Assembly (NCBI RefSeq): GCF_002013465.1
Contig: NZ_MAFC01000020.1
Coordinates: forward strand, 124,001-188,000
Direction of reading: 5' to 3'
DNA from: Mycobacterium sp. D16R12
GTDB lineage: Bacteria > Actinomycetota > Actinomycetes > Mycobacteriales > Mycobacteriaceae
Length of the DNA: 64,000 nt
The first letter of the stretch is position 1. Every line of letters begins with the position of its first letter. The notes below the pieces were generated by a model that saw only the letters and a list, made by a program, of their open reading frames with translations, was not told the DNA's origin and did not search any database. Positions 29,170 to 37,848 of the stretch are shown piece after piece. The position numbers and the translations under genes are program-made.

Positions 29170-32106
29170 CTACGAAGTCGCCTGCTCGTCCAGTTGCGGA
29201 ACATGTTTGGGATCATCCCTGAAGGTGACGCGTTTGCGTGCGGGTAGTTTCTGCGGCCACCAGAACCACGGGCCGAGTATCCGGGCGAGCGGCATGACCA
29301 GGAACAGTCGGACGATCATCATGTCGAAGATCAGTCCGATGCAGATGGTGGATCCGGCCTGGCCGATGTTGACCACATCACTGGACAGCATCGCCAGCAT
29401 GGTCCCGGCCAGTACAAATGCCGCGGTGACGGCGACGTTGCCGGAGCCGGCAATGGTGCGGATCAGGCCGGTGCGGATACCTGCGTGCAGTTCTTCCCGA
29501 TACCGAGAAAGCAATAGCAGGTTGTAGTCGCAGCCCACCCCGACGAGCACGATGAATGCGATCGGCAGTGTAAGCCAATGCAATTCAATACCTATCAAGG
29601 TTTCCCAGATGAATGCGGCCAATCCGAGGGAACCCAGGAAGGACAGCACCACGGTGATCAGCACAATCACCGAACCGGCCAGGGTGCGGGTGATCACCAT
29701 GACGATCAGGAACACCAGCCCGAATGTCGCCAGCATCATCGTCAGGATGTCGTTCATGGAGAATGCTTGCACATCACGGTAATTCGCGGACGCACCAGCG
29801 ACCAGCAGATCGACATTGGACAGCGACGTCCCCTTGATCGCCTCGTGGGCGGCGGCCTCGGCCCGCTGAATTTGATCAATGCCTTCCGGGCTCATCGCTT
29901 CGCCCTCGTGGTAGATCAGGACGCGTGCACCCTTGCCGTCGGGCGTCATCATGAACTTCAAACCGGTCTGAAAATCGTTGGTTTTGAATGCATCCGGGGG
30001 CATGAAGAAGAAGTCGTCGTTCTTGGCATTGTCGAATGCCTTGCCCATATCGACCATCGGGTTGATCATGGGCTCGAGCTGGGCGATGGTGGCGTGGAAC
30101 AGGCTTTGCATCGTCAAGGTCAGCTTTTGCATGACGGCCATGTTCTGCACCATCGCGTTGAGCTGCGTGATCATCTGCGGGGTGGCCGCATCCACCATGC
30201 TCAGGCCGTCCACCATCGGGCCCAGTTGCGAGGTCGCTTCGTCAATGTTGTCGATCGATTCATTCAGCGAGCGCATGGCCCAACAAATCGGAATGTCGAA
30301 GCAGTGCGGCTCCCAATACAAGTAGTTGCGCACCGGCCGGAAGAAGTCATCGAAGTTGGCCAGATTGTCGCGCGTCTTGTCCATCGCGACCTTCAGACCG
30401 CGAGATGCCTCCACGGACATCCGCGTGCCCGCGGACAGCTGACCGGTGATGTCCGCCATGTTCTTGCTCAACTCCATCATGTCGCCCATCCGGGCGGCCA
30501 TGGTGTCGATATCGGTGACGCGGTCTTTCAAGAACCCCAGATTCTGGCCGATCTTGGTTCCCATCGAACCCATCGCGTACGGCAGCGAGGCGTGTTCCAG
30601 CGGCCGGCCATTGGGCCGGGTGATGCTTTGCACCATCGAAACACCGGGCGTACGAACAATGTTCTTCGCGATCCGGTCCAGACTGATCATGTCAGTGGTG
30701 TTGCGCATATCGTGATCGGCCTTGATGTACAGGGTATCGATCGACAGCTGACTCGGCTGGAAATGCCGGTCCGCGGCGTCATACCCGCGAGACGACTCGA
30801 CGCTCTTGGGTGCGTAATCGCGATCGTTATAGCTCACCGTGTAGTTGGCCAGGTTAGCGATACACAACGGAATCACCAGGGCAGCAACCGCAATCATCGC
30901 GACCGGCCACTTGGCGATGGCCGTGCCCAGCTTACGCCAAGCCGGACTGGTCTTGGCCGGCTCGGACAACCAGGGCACCTTGCTGCCCAGCGTCAACAGG
31001 GCGGGCCCCAGCGTAAGCGCCGCGATGACGGCGACAACCATCGCCACAAAACACGGCGGACCGAGGGTGCGGAAGTAGTCCAGCGTCGTCAGGCTAAGGC
31101 ACAGGCACGCACCAGATATCGCGATACCCGACCCCAGAACAACGTGGGCCACGCTGCGTACCGAGGTGTAGTAGGCCGACTCCCGGTCCTCCCCCGCGCG
31201 CCGGGCCTCCTGAAAACGACCCAGGTAAAAAATCCCGTAGTCGGTAGCGACACCGAGAACCAATGACACCGCCATGTTCATCGCGAACGAGGAGATCCCG
31301 ATGACGTGATTTTCAACCAGAAGCGAGACCACGCCGCGGGCGGTGGCCAACGTGATCAACACACCGATCAACGGGATGATTGCCCGAGTGAGAGACCGGT
31401 AGGCGATGAGCAGCATCGCGATGATCACCACGACCGTGACGAGCGTCAGCGTGACCATGCTCTCGTCGGCGGCATTGAGCGTGTCCGAGGCCAAAGGCGC
31501 TGGGCCACTTACGTAGACCGTGAGCCCCTCGGGCTTTTCCTTATCCAGCTTCTCGATGATGCCGCGGATGGCCTTGATCGACCTGTTCGAGTCGGCATCA
31601 CCCAGATCTCCGGCAGGGCGCACCGTCAGCGTTGCCGCCTGACCGTCCGCGCTCTGCTGACCCGACCGGGTGACCGGGTCACCCCACAAATCCATCAGTG
31701 ACTGGACGTGCTCTTTGTCCTCGAGCAGATCGCGGACCATGGTGTTGTAGTACTGGTGGTCCTGCTCGCCGAGCTTGCGGCCCTGGGTCTCCAGGACAAC
31801 GACCGCCATGCTCGTGTAGTCGGACTCTTTGAAGTCCTGCCCCTGAGTGATGGCAGCGGCCGACGAGGGAGCGTCGCGGGGAATCATCGCCTTGGCATTG
31901 GCCGCGGTCGTTTCTTCCAACGTGGGGACGAAGATGTTGAGGGCCGCGGCAGCGACCACCCAGAAGATGACCACCGGAATCGCCAGAACCCGGAGTAATC
32001 GCACAGGCCCAGGGCGCTTTTCGGGTTCCTTCGCCACCGGCGGCGGGGGCGGTACCAGCACCGGACCGGTGTTCGCGTCCTCCGGCGGCTGCTGACCCGA
32101 CGTCAT
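29170..32106 (-). CDS. MmpL-family RND transporter
   Basis: A 978-residue exporter with 12 predicted membrane helices and two large periplasmic loops, the MmpL4/MmpL5 plan. The proton-relay Asp-Tyr pairs are seen in GVATDYGIFYLG (helix 4) and VGVGCDYNLLLLSRY (helix 10). A Met-rich stretch around MVQNMAVMQKLTLTMQS belongs to the second loop, in the coiled-coil region of MmpL4/5-type proteins. Start ATG 32106 overlaps the mmpS stop. MmpS/MmpL pairs export siderophores, glycopeptidolipids or drugs; several in M. abscessus under TetR control confer resistance to bedaquiline, clofazimine or thiacetazone analogues. The substrate is not predictable. Confidence 0.95.
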   Translation of the reverse strand: MTSGQQPPEDANTGPVLVPPPPPVAKEPEKRPGPVRLLRVLAIPVVIFWVVAAAALNIFVPTLEETTAANAKAMIPRDAPSSAAAITQGQDFKESDYTSMAVVVLETQGRKLGEQDHQYYNTMVRDLLEDKEHVQSLMDLWGDPVTRSGQQSADGQAATLTVRPAGDLGDADSNRSIKAIRGIIEKLDKEKPEGLTVYVSGPAPLASDTLNAADESMVTLTLVTVVVIIAMLLIAYRSLTRAIIPLIGVLITLATARGVVSLLVENHVIGISSFAMNMAVSLVLGVATDYGIFYLGRFQEARRAGEDRESAYYTSVRSVAHVVLGSGIAISGACLCLSLTTLDYFRTLGPPCFVAMVVAVIAALTLGPALLTLGSKVPWLSEPAKTSPAWRKLGTAIAKWPVAMIAVAALVIPLCIANLANYTVSYNDRDYAPKSVESSRGYDAADRHFQPSQLSIDTLYIKADHDMRNTTDMISLDRIAKNIVRTPGVSMVQSITRPNGRPLEHASLPYAMGSMGTKIGQNLGFLKDRVTDIDTMAARMGDMMELSKNMADITGQLSAGTRMSVEASRGLKVAMDKTRDNLANFDDFFRPVRNYLYWEPHCFDIPICWAMRSLNESIDNIDEATSQLGPMVDGLSMVDAATPQMITQLNAMVQNMAVMQKLTLTMQSLFHATIAQLEPMINPMVDMGKAFDNAKNDDFFFMPPDAFKTNDFQTGLKFMMTPDGKGARVLIYHEGEAMSPEGIDQIQRAEAAAHEAIKGTSLSNVDLLVAGASANYRDVQAFSMNDILTMMLATFGLVFLIVMVITRTLAGSVIVLITVVLSFLGSLGLAAFIWETLIGIELHWLTLPIAFIVLVGVGCDYNLLLLSRYREELHAGIRTGLIRTIAGSGNVAVTAAFVLAGTMLAMLSSDVVNIGQAGSTICIGLIFDMMIVRLFLVMPLARILGPWFWWPQKLPARKRVTFRDDPKHVPQLDEQATS

Positions 32107-32564
32107 GCTGCCGTCACCGTGCATGCGACCGCGGCGCTGGCATGGTTCACGACCTGTTCCTCGCGAACCTCGCCATCGACCCGGATACGGCACCCCAACG
32201 AGTCCCCGTCCACCTGAGCCACCAGGCTCAGCGACGCCGCCGACGACATCGTGGTTTCAGAAACCGACCACGGCAGTGATGTCAGCACGACGTCGACGGG
32301 TTCGCTGTTGAGGTTGGCATAGGACACTTTCCCGCTAGTTCCCAAATTGCCGAACACCTCGTAGGTGACGTTCTTGGGATTGATCTGAACAACAGTGGCC
32401 GGAATCGGACGGGTAGTCGGCGGATGGCTGATTGCCTGCGACTTCTCCCGAATCCGAGTGACCCCGAACCCAACGACCACGATGACGACGAGCGCCACCA
32501 AAGGCATCCACAACGTGCCGAGAATTCGTCCGGCACGGCCGCGAGACTGTTTGTGTCGACTCAT
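32103..32564 (-). CDS. MmpS-family accessory protein
   Basis: A 153-residue protein with one N-terminal membrane helix (about residues 18-38) and a periplasmic beta-rich domain containing VTYEVFG, GKVSYANLNSEP and LPWS, the MmpS signature. The start ATG 32564 is in front of MSRHKQ; the frame is open much further upstream but crosses the operator region. It acts with the overlapping mmpL gene as periplasmic partner. The operon is divergent from tetR with 130 bases between starts. Confidence 0.92.
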   Translation of the reverse strand: MSRHKQSRGRAGRILGTLWMPLVALVVIVVVGFGVTRIREKSQAISHPPTTRPIPATVVQINPKNVTYEVFGNLGTSGKVSYANLNSEPVDVVLTSLPWSVSETTMSSAASLSLVAQVDGDSLGCRIRVDGEVREEQVVNHASAAVACTVTAA

Positions 32565-32633
32565 AGCTGAGAACCCCTGGCCTGGACGGAGTGGATAGCG
32601 GACACGCGATCCTCCTTGCCGCTCGTCGTCGTT

Positions 32634-32675
32634 GTTACCTTCGGTAACATAGCTCTTGTTACCGAAAGTAACAAG
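32634..32675. promoter_or_regulatory. Double TetR operator of the mmpS-mmpL operon
   Basis: Two palindromes: GTTACC-TTC-GGTAAC at 32634-32648, and CTTGTTAC-CGAAA-GTAACAAG at 32655-32675. They share the consensus GTTAC-Y-TTCGGTAAC when the second is read on the minus strand. The dyad centres are 24 bases apart. They lie between the divergent starts of mmpS (32564) and tetR (32695), so one repressor can control both. Confidence 0.88.
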
Positions 32676-32694
32676 TCGGCTAGACTGTCGACTC

Positions 32695-33330
32695 ATGGAG
32701 GCAGCCTCAACGTCCGGCGTGGGCTCGCGTCGGCCGTGGGCGGAGCGCCGCGAGCATCTGCTGGACACCGCCGAGCAGTTGTTCTTCGAGCGCGGTTTCG
32801 CCGCGGTGTCATTGGGTGATATCGCCCAGGCCGCAGGCGTCACCAAGCCCATTGCCTACCGTCACTTCACAACCAAAGATGGCGCATATCTGGCGTGCGC
32901 GCGGCGCGCACAGGCTGACTTCGCGCAGACGCTGATACAGCGGGTAGACCCCACGCTGACCGTGCGCGACCAGTTCGCCACCGCCGCCGACGTGTTCTTC
33001 GAGCTCTTGGAGACTCATCCCGAGCGGTGGGAACTTATTTACGGCAGCGCCGCGGTGTTGCCCGCCGAGTCGCGCGAAGAACTCTCCACGCTGCGGTTGG
33101 ACAACATCGAGACGACCTACGCGCTGATCACCAAGGATCATCCCGACGTACCCAAGCTTTTCGCCGAAGGACTCTCGCACGCCATGTCCGGGGCAGCGGA
33201 GCGTCTCGGACATTGGTGGCAATCCCGCCCCGACCTGGACCGCCAACACATGATCAACATCTACGTAGAAATCTTCTACGCCGCGGTGGCTCCCTACCTC
33301 GATTCGCCGCAATCGGCAACCAAACGCTGA
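32695..33330 (+). CDS. TetR-family repressor of the MmpS/MmpL exporter
   Basis: A 211-residue TetR regulator. The helix-turn-helix at about residues 40-60 (LGDIAQAAGVTKPIAYRHF) is followed by a C-terminal domain with HPERWELIYGSA and EGLSHAMSGAAERLGHWW. ATG 32695 is favoured over the in-frame TTG/ATG-like positions from 32656, which lie in the operator. By analogy with M. abscessus TetR/MmpS-MmpL units such as MAB_4384 and MAB_2299c, mutations here would be expected to derepress the pump. Ligand unknown. Confidence 0.92.
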   Translation: MEAASTSGVGSRRPWAERREHLLDTAEQLFFERGFAAVSLGDIAQAAGVTKPIAYRHFTTKDGAYLACARRAQADFAQTLIQRVDPTLTVRDQFATAADVFFELLETHPERWELIYGSAAVLPAESREELSTLRLDNIETTYALITKDHPDVPKLFAEGLSHAMSGAAERLGHWWQSRPDLDRQHMINIYVEIFYAAVAPYLDSPQSATKR

Positions 33331-33342
33331 TCAGTACCACCG

Positions 33343-33726
33343 TCACGCGCCATCACTGACCGGTCCCGCACGGGCTGCCGCTCGGGCCGGACCCATCCCG
33401 AACCGGCCCAGCACCACCGGAACATCCACGCTAACAACCACATCGAGATCCTCAACCACGCAGCTGGTGACGGCGGCACCCATCCTGCGGGCGACAACGT
33501 TCACCTCCGCACAAGCGGGAACGCTGCCGTAGAGCGCGCGTTGCGCCCCGGCCAGCGCGGACAGATCGGCGGCGGCCTGAGCCCGATGCCGCGCCACCAC
33601 GGCCTCGCCCACCGCGGCGCCCCCGGCCGTCAACGCCAACAGCACCGCCATCATCGCCACCGCGACAATGGTCGCCGAGCCGTTGTCAGCCCTCGGGTTC
33701 CATCGCCGAAACCGACTCGGCGGCAA
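33343..33726 (-). CDS. TadE-like pilus protein (Rv3654c-like)
   Basis: About 127 residues from TTG 33726 or 105 from GTG 33660. I prefer the longer form because it includes DNGSATIVAVAMMAVLLAL, the short polar leader plus hydrophobic helix expected of TadE-like pseudopilins. The rest has ARHRAQAAADLSALAGAQ, a conserved stretch of the actinobacterial 'helicase/secretion neighbourhood' TadE-like family. It is the last gene of the Tad operon, overlapping the preceding TadE gene. Probably a minor pilin inserted in the membrane. It is convergent with tetR, 12 bases away. Confidence 0.75.
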   Translation of the reverse strand: MPPSRFRRWNPRADNGSATIVAVAMMAVLLALTAGGAAVGEAVVARHRAQAAADLSALAGAQRALYGSVPACAEVNVVARRMGAAVTSCVVEDLDVVVSVDVPVVLGRFGMGPARAAARAGPVSDGA

Positions 33727-34003
33727 TCGTAATGGCAGGCAACAATCGACTCGTCGCGGTAACCCGAGCCACCACATAGCCGCCTTCACGCCGAACCTCG
33801 AGCACCGCACCCCCAGGAGCGATCCGACGCGCCACTGCGCTCGCATCGGAGTCATCTCCGCGCGCCACCAGCCGTGCCGCCTCACGCGCGGCGTCCACAC
33901 AGCGCACCTGCATCGACACCGCCTGGATTCCCGCAGAACACAACACGAGTACCGCTACCAACGCCGCGACGCCGAAGGCGGCCTCGACGGTAACGGCTCC
34001 GAT
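33686..34003 (-). CDS. TadE-type minor pilin (Rv3655c-like)
   Basis: About 105 residues. The segment GAVTVEAAFGVAALVAVLVL is a typical TadE leader/helix, with the Glu at the +5-like position, followed by SMQVRCVDAAREAARLVARGD. No ATG, GTG or TTG occurs in frame between the flp stop and this helix; the frame stays open far upstream but through the flp gene. I placed the start at ATC 34003, the nearest ATN codon, so the start is uncertain. It is presumably translated by coupling to flp, whose stop is 9 bases upstream. Confidence 0.65.
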   Translation of the reverse strand: MGAVTVEAAFGVAALVAVLVLCSAGIQAVSMQVRCVDAAREAARLVARGDDSDASAVARRIAPGGAVLEVRREGGYVVARVTATSRLLPAITIAAESVSAMEPEG

Positions 34004-34011
34004 GTCGTCGC

Positions 34012-34215
34012 CTAGACGCTGGTGTTGAGCGCGCGCGTGATGATGTTGGTGAGCGCACTGACGATCGAGTCTCCGGTGACCACCGTGTAGAGAATCGCCC
34101 CGAAGGCCGCCGCGGCGATCGTACCGATCGCATACTCCACGGTGGACATGCCATCCTCTGACTCGACGACTACCACCATCCGTCCACGTAGCTTCCTCAA
34201 TATGTTGTGTATCAA
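34012..34215 (-). CDS. flp: Flp-type pilin, DUF4244 (Rv3656c-like)
   Basis: A 67-residue prepilin: a basic 14-residue N-terminus, the processing region EDGMSTVEYAIGTIAAAAFG with the conserved Glu-Tyr pair of Flp pilins, a single hydrophobic helix and a short C-terminal tail. Cleavage would be expected after the Gly before MSTVEYA. No prepilin peptidase gene is in the window, so it must lie elsewhere. It is the likely major subunit of the pilus made by the adjacent TadA-C machinery. Confidence 0.88.
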   Translation of the reverse strand: MIHNILRKLRGRMVVVVESEDGMSTVEYAIGTIAAAAFGAILYTVVTGDSIVSALTNIITRALNTSV

Positions 34216-34254
34216 TGGATTCCCTCCCTCTGAATCCCGCGGCCCTTCCGCGGA

Positions 34255-34839
34255 TCACAGCACACCACTGCTGAACACATCCCTCGCCAAACCCATGACG
34301 ACAGGCACGATTCCCAGACAGACGAATGACGGCAGAAAGCACAGTCCCAGCGGCGCACCGATGAGCACACCGGCACGTTCGGCGGTGGCAACGGCTGCGT
34401 CAACCGCATCTCCACGACACTGCACGGCCAGCGAGGCAATGCCCTCGGCCATCACCGCACCGGAGTCGGCCGATCGCCGTGCCAGTCTGGTCAGCGCCTG
34501 TCGCTGCTCGCATCCCAGATCGTCCGCAGATCCCGCATCAGCCCAGGCTGCCGAGGCCGGTGCGCCCAAGGCGAGCATCTCCCCCGCGCGGTTCAGGATT
34601 CGGGCCAATTCTGACGGCGCGCTCGAGGACACCACCAACGCCGCGGTCGCGACCGGCATCCCCGAGCGAAGACACACGCTCAGCACGTCGAGGCTGAACG
34701 CCATTCCCAACAAGCCCTTTTCGGTGGCATCGTGATCCGCGGCGACAGGTGCATCACCACGCGGCAGCCTCGTACGGGCACGCAACGCCCCTGGCACGCT
34801 CAAGATGGCCGCGGCAAGCAGCAGCAGGGCCGCAGTCAC
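34255..34839 (-). CDS. tadC: Tad pilus assembly membrane protein TadC-like (Rv3657c)
   Basis: A 194-residue type II secretion F-domain protein. It has an N-terminal hydrophobic helix, a cytoplasmic segment with FSLDVLSVCLRSGMPVATAAL (the GspF-like motif), and two C-terminal membrane helices (LIGAPLGLCFLPSFVCLGIVPVV). Start GTG 34839 overlaps the stop of the TadB gene. It forms the inner-membrane platform with TadB for pilus extension powered by TadA. Confidence 0.88.
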   Translation of the reverse strand: MTAALLLLAAAILSVPGALRARTRLPRGDAPVAADHDATEKGLLGMAFSLDVLSVCLRSGMPVATAALVVSSSAPSELARILNRAGEMLALGAPASAAWADAGSADDLGCEQRQALTRLARRSADSGAVMAEGIASLAVQCRGDAVDAAVATAERAGVLIGAPLGLCFLPSFVCLGIVPVVMGLARDVFSSGVL

Positions 34840-35609
34840 CGCAATGCCTTCCCCGTGATTGCGTCGGACCACAACAGACCGGCACATGCCAGCGTCACCC
34901 CGACAACGAGCAGCGCACCGCCCATTCCGCCCGCGCACAGCACGCTGAGCGGTTTGGCACCAATCATCTGTCCGAGCCCGATTCCCACTACGGGCAATCC
35001 GGTAAGCACCGCTGCCGTAGCACGCGGCCCGGCGAGACCGGCGTTCACCCGTGCCGTAAATCGTTGCCGTTCTTGTAGATCCGTCCTACACGCATCGAGC
35101 AGATCTGCAACGGCAAGGCCGTGGCGCTGGGCAAGCATCCACCCACGGCTGATGCGGCTCCATTGCGATGCCGACGGCCCCGACCTCGGCACGGCCGGAT
35201 CGAGTGTCACCCCCAGGCGCGCGCGGGCGGCGATGGCAGCGAACGCCTCCCCGGTCGCTCCTCCAAGCTCTGCAGCAGTGACCTCGAACGCGCGCACAGG
35301 ATGCGCGCCCACCCGCAGCTCACCAACAACCACGTCGAGGCCGGACTCCAAGACGATCAGTTCCTCCCTTTGGACCATTGACCGGCGACGACGGCACCAC
35401 CGGACATACAACGTCGCGCCCGCGATACCGAGCGCTATGACCACCGACAGCGGCAACAACCACACGGCCAGCAGCATCAGAGCAGCCAGCGGTGCCGCCG
35501 CCGGTTTCCAGTTCCACCGCCGAGGAGATGATCTGCCCCTCCCGAGCCGCGAGTGTCTTTGCGGTACAAGGAGAAATGCAGTGGCGAGTAGCAGTAGAGC
35601 CTGCGTCAC
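34836..35609 (-). CDS. tadB: Tad pilus assembly membrane protein TadB-like (Rv3658c)
   Basis: A 257-residue type II secretion F-domain protein: hydrophobic segments near the N-terminus (about 1-15, 35-65), a cytoplasmic domain with LESGLDVVVGELRVGAHPVRAFE and RGWMLAQRHGLAVADLLDACR, then two C-terminal helices. GTG 35609 overlaps the tadA stop. It partners TadC in the inner-membrane platform. Length is shorter than proteobacterial TadB, as usual for the actinobacterial version. Confidence 0.88.
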   Translation of the reverse strand: MTQALLLLATAFLLVPQRHSRLGRGRSSPRRWNWKPAAAPLAALMLLAVWLLPLSVVIALGIAGATLYVRWCRRRRSMVQREELIVLESGLDVVVGELRVGAHPVRAFEVTAAELGGATGEAFAAIAARARLGVTLDPAVPRSGPSASQWSRISRGWMLAQRHGLAVADLLDACRTDLQERQRFTARVNAGLAGPRATAAVLTGLPVVGIGLGQMIGAKPLSVLCAGGMGGALLVVGVTLACAGLLWSDAITGKALR

Positions 35610-36766
35610 GGCGCACTCCGCGCGATCAACATATCGAGCTGATCAGCCCCGGAGCAGGGCCTGCCGTCGACGTTCCATGCGGGTATCACCCGCGCGATCC
35701 CATCGTCGCCCTTACAGACCACCGCGATCTCGGTCAGCCTCCGACAACTTCCAAATCTTCTTATGTGACAAACGCACTGAACGGCCGCGGCGAACTGAGA
35801 ATGGAGCGCGGCGCGGTCTAGCCCGCCCAGGGCCCCGAGCGCTTCTAGTCTTGCCGGGACCTCTGCCGGGGCATTCGCGTGGACGGTTCCCGCGCCGCCA
35901 TCGTGACCGGTGTTCAGAGCGGTGAGCAGTTCGACCACCTCGGCTCCCCGCACCTCCCCCACCACGATTCGGTCGGGACGCATGCGCAATGCCTGACGTA
36001 CCAATTGGCGCAGGGTCACTTCCCCGGCGCCCTCGACGTTGACGGTGCGCGCCGCCAGCGTGACCACGTGCGGGTGACGCGGCGCGAGCTCGGCGGCATC
36101 CTCGGCGCAGATGATGCGTTCTGACGGATGGACGGCTCCGAGCAGCGCCGAGAGCAAGGTGGTCTTACCCGCGCCTGTGCCTCCAGTGACAAGGAATGCC
36201 AGTCGAGCGGCCAGTATTCCGCGAAGCAACCTACCGGCATCCTCCGCCACAGTGCCGTCGGCGATCAGCTGATCCAAACCCTTATCGGTGGGACGCAATA
36301 CGCGCAGCGACACACACGTCCCGCCGACTGCGACGGGAGCCAGCACTGCGTGGATGCGCACTACAGAACGGGGTGGACCGATGCCCGTCAGCTGACCGTC
36401 AACAAATGGTTGGGCGTCATCGAGCCGTCGCCCGACCGCAAGAGCCAACCGTTGCGCGAGTCGGCGCACGGCGGCCTCGTCCGCGAATCTCACTGTCGTG
36501 AGCCGCAATCCTTGACTGTCATCCACCCAGACCCGATCAGGTGCAGTGACCAAGACGTCCGTCGTACCCTCCGCGCACAACAGCGGTTCAAGGATGCCGG
36601 CACCGGCCAGCTCACTCTGGAGCTCCTTTATGTTGTGCAGCACATCGCTATCGCCCAGTACACCACCGGATTCAGCGCGTATCAAGGCCGCCACCGCTGA
36701 GGGTCGCAGCGTGGCATTCTCGGTGGCGAGCCGCTCCCGAACACGGTCGATCAACGATCCGGTCAC
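35606..36766 (-). CDS. tadA: Tad pilus assembly ATPase TadA-like (Rv3659c)
   Basis: A 386-residue secretion ATPase of the type II/IV family. Walker A GGTGAGKTT is at about residues 195-203, the Asp box CAEDAAEL follows, Walker B is RIVVGEVRGAEV and the His box is GHDGGAGTVHAN, all intact. It should hexamerize at the inner membrane and power pilus assembly through TadB and TadC. Start GTG 36766 overlaps the CpaE-like stop. TIGR families name this the helicase/secretion neighbourhood ATPase. Confidence 0.93.
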   Translation of the reverse strand: MTGSLIDRVRERLATENATLRPSAVAALIRAESGGVLGDSDVLHNIKELQSELAGAGILEPLLCAEGTTDVLVTAPDRVWVDDSQGLRLTTVRFADEAAVRRLAQRLALAVGRRLDDAQPFVDGQLTGIGPPRSVVRIHAVLAPVAVGGTCVSLRVLRPTDKGLDQLIADGTVAEDAGRLLRGILAARLAFLVTGGTGAGKTTLLSALLGAVHPSERIICAEDAAELAPRHPHVVTLAARTVNVEGAGEVTLRQLVRQALRMRPDRIVVGEVRGAEVVELLTALNTGHDGGAGTVHANAPAEVPARLEALGALGGLDRAALHSQFAAAVQCVCHIRRFGSCRRLTEIAVVCKGDDGIARVIPAWNVDGRPCSGADQLDMLIARSAP

Positions 36767-37848
36767 GCCGCCGCACCCTTACCGTCCCGCGAGACCAGAG
36801 CCAGGATTGCCCGCGCGGCACCCGCCAATGGTGAACGCGCGGATAGCCGCAGACCACCGGTGTCGAGACGATTACCGAGATTCGGCTCGGGTCGCATGGC
36901 GGCGATCAGCGGGGCTCCCACGATTGCGGCCACCTCTGCCGGACGTAACCCACTCGGAGCCGGACCGCGCACCACAACACCGATATTCGGGTTGGCGACC
37001 TGTATCGCCGTGGTCACAAGTGCTGCTGCCACACACGCCCGTACCTCGGCAGGTACCGCCACGACCACCAGATCCGTGCGCTCCAGCGCGGCCACACTCG
37101 TTGCACCGAGCCGCCTCGGCAGGTCGACGACCACCGGCACTCCGGCTTCCCGTGCACTGTCGATTACCCCGCCGACCGCCTCCGGGTTGCCACCACCGCC
37201 CGTTCTGTCGCCCGACACGACAACAAGCCCGCGACGATGTGGCAGCGCTCGCCGAAGGGCATCGAAACTCACTCGGCCGCTGCGCATATCGATATCCGGC
37301 CACCGCAGGCCCTCGATGTCCTCCCACCCGAGCAGCAGGTCGATTCCACCGCCGAATGGATCGGCATCCACGATGAGCGCGCCGCCCGGCACACCCAGAC
37401 CGATCGCGGCGCACAGAACAGATGCGCCGGCACCACCGCGTCCACCCACCACAGCAATCACCGGGGCCTTGCCCACCCCGGCAGTGGGTGGTACCGCTGA
37501 ACAGGCCTCAATGAGCCTGATCTCATCCTCGGGCAGGGTGAGCACCTGCTCGGCACCCACCGCCACCGCCCTGCGCCACATCTCATTCGTCGGCTCGTCC
37601 CGAGAGACGAGCAGGACCCGCGCTCGACGCGGCAGCCGAGTCACCGTATCCAGCGACGGGTCAGCGCCCTCGAGCACTACGGCGCCCGCACGGGCCCACG
37701 CCTGTCTGCTGATAGCGCCGGCGTCGGTAGCGAGGATCAATGGTCTACCACTCGCGGCGACAATCCGCTCGATGTCGTTGCCAAGCGCTCGGTCGCCCAC
37801 AGCGACGACGATCGGATCCCCCGCGATTCCCTCCACGCGCTCCACCAT
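36763..37848 (-). CDS. CpaE/MinD-like protein of the Tad locus (Rv3660c)
   Basis: A 361-residue protein with an N-terminal receiver-like domain (about residues 10-120) and a C-terminal MinD/ParA fold (from about 128). The deviant Walker A reads GGRGGAGAS: both the signature Lys and the P-loop Lys are replaced (Arg and Ala), while the LIVDADPFGGG switch and VVVDLPRR segments remain. The pattern suggests it cannot hydrolyse ATP in the usual way. CpaE homologues localize pilus machinery to poles. It is the first gene of the minus-strand Tad operon, with overlaps throughout. Confidence 0.88.
   Translation of the reverse strand: MVERVEGIAGDPIVVAVGDRALGNDIERIVAASGRPLILATDAGAISRQAWARAGAVVLEGADPSLDTVTRLPRRARVLLVSRDEPTNEMWRRAVAVGAEQVLTLPEDEIRLIEACSAVPPTAGVGKAPVIAVVGGRGGAGASVLCAAIGLGVPGGALIVDADPFGGGIDLLLGWEDIEGLRWPDIDMRSGRVSFDALRRALPHRRGLVVVSGDRTGGGGNPEAVGGVIDSAREAGVPVVVDLPRRLGATSVAALERTDLVVVAVPAEVRACVAAALVTTAIQVANPNIGVVVRGPAPSGLRPAEVAAIVGAPLIAAMRPEPNLGNRLDTGGLRLSARSPLAGAARAILALVSRDGKGAAA

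Noticed and set aside
29578..31266. 562-residue frame antisense to mmpL
   Set aside because: Composition rich in His, Arg, Gln and Gly with no hydrophobic or domain pattern; it is the mirror of the MmpL coding frame.
32565..32852. Upstream extension of mmpS
   Set aside because: It would run through the double operator and into divergent tetR.
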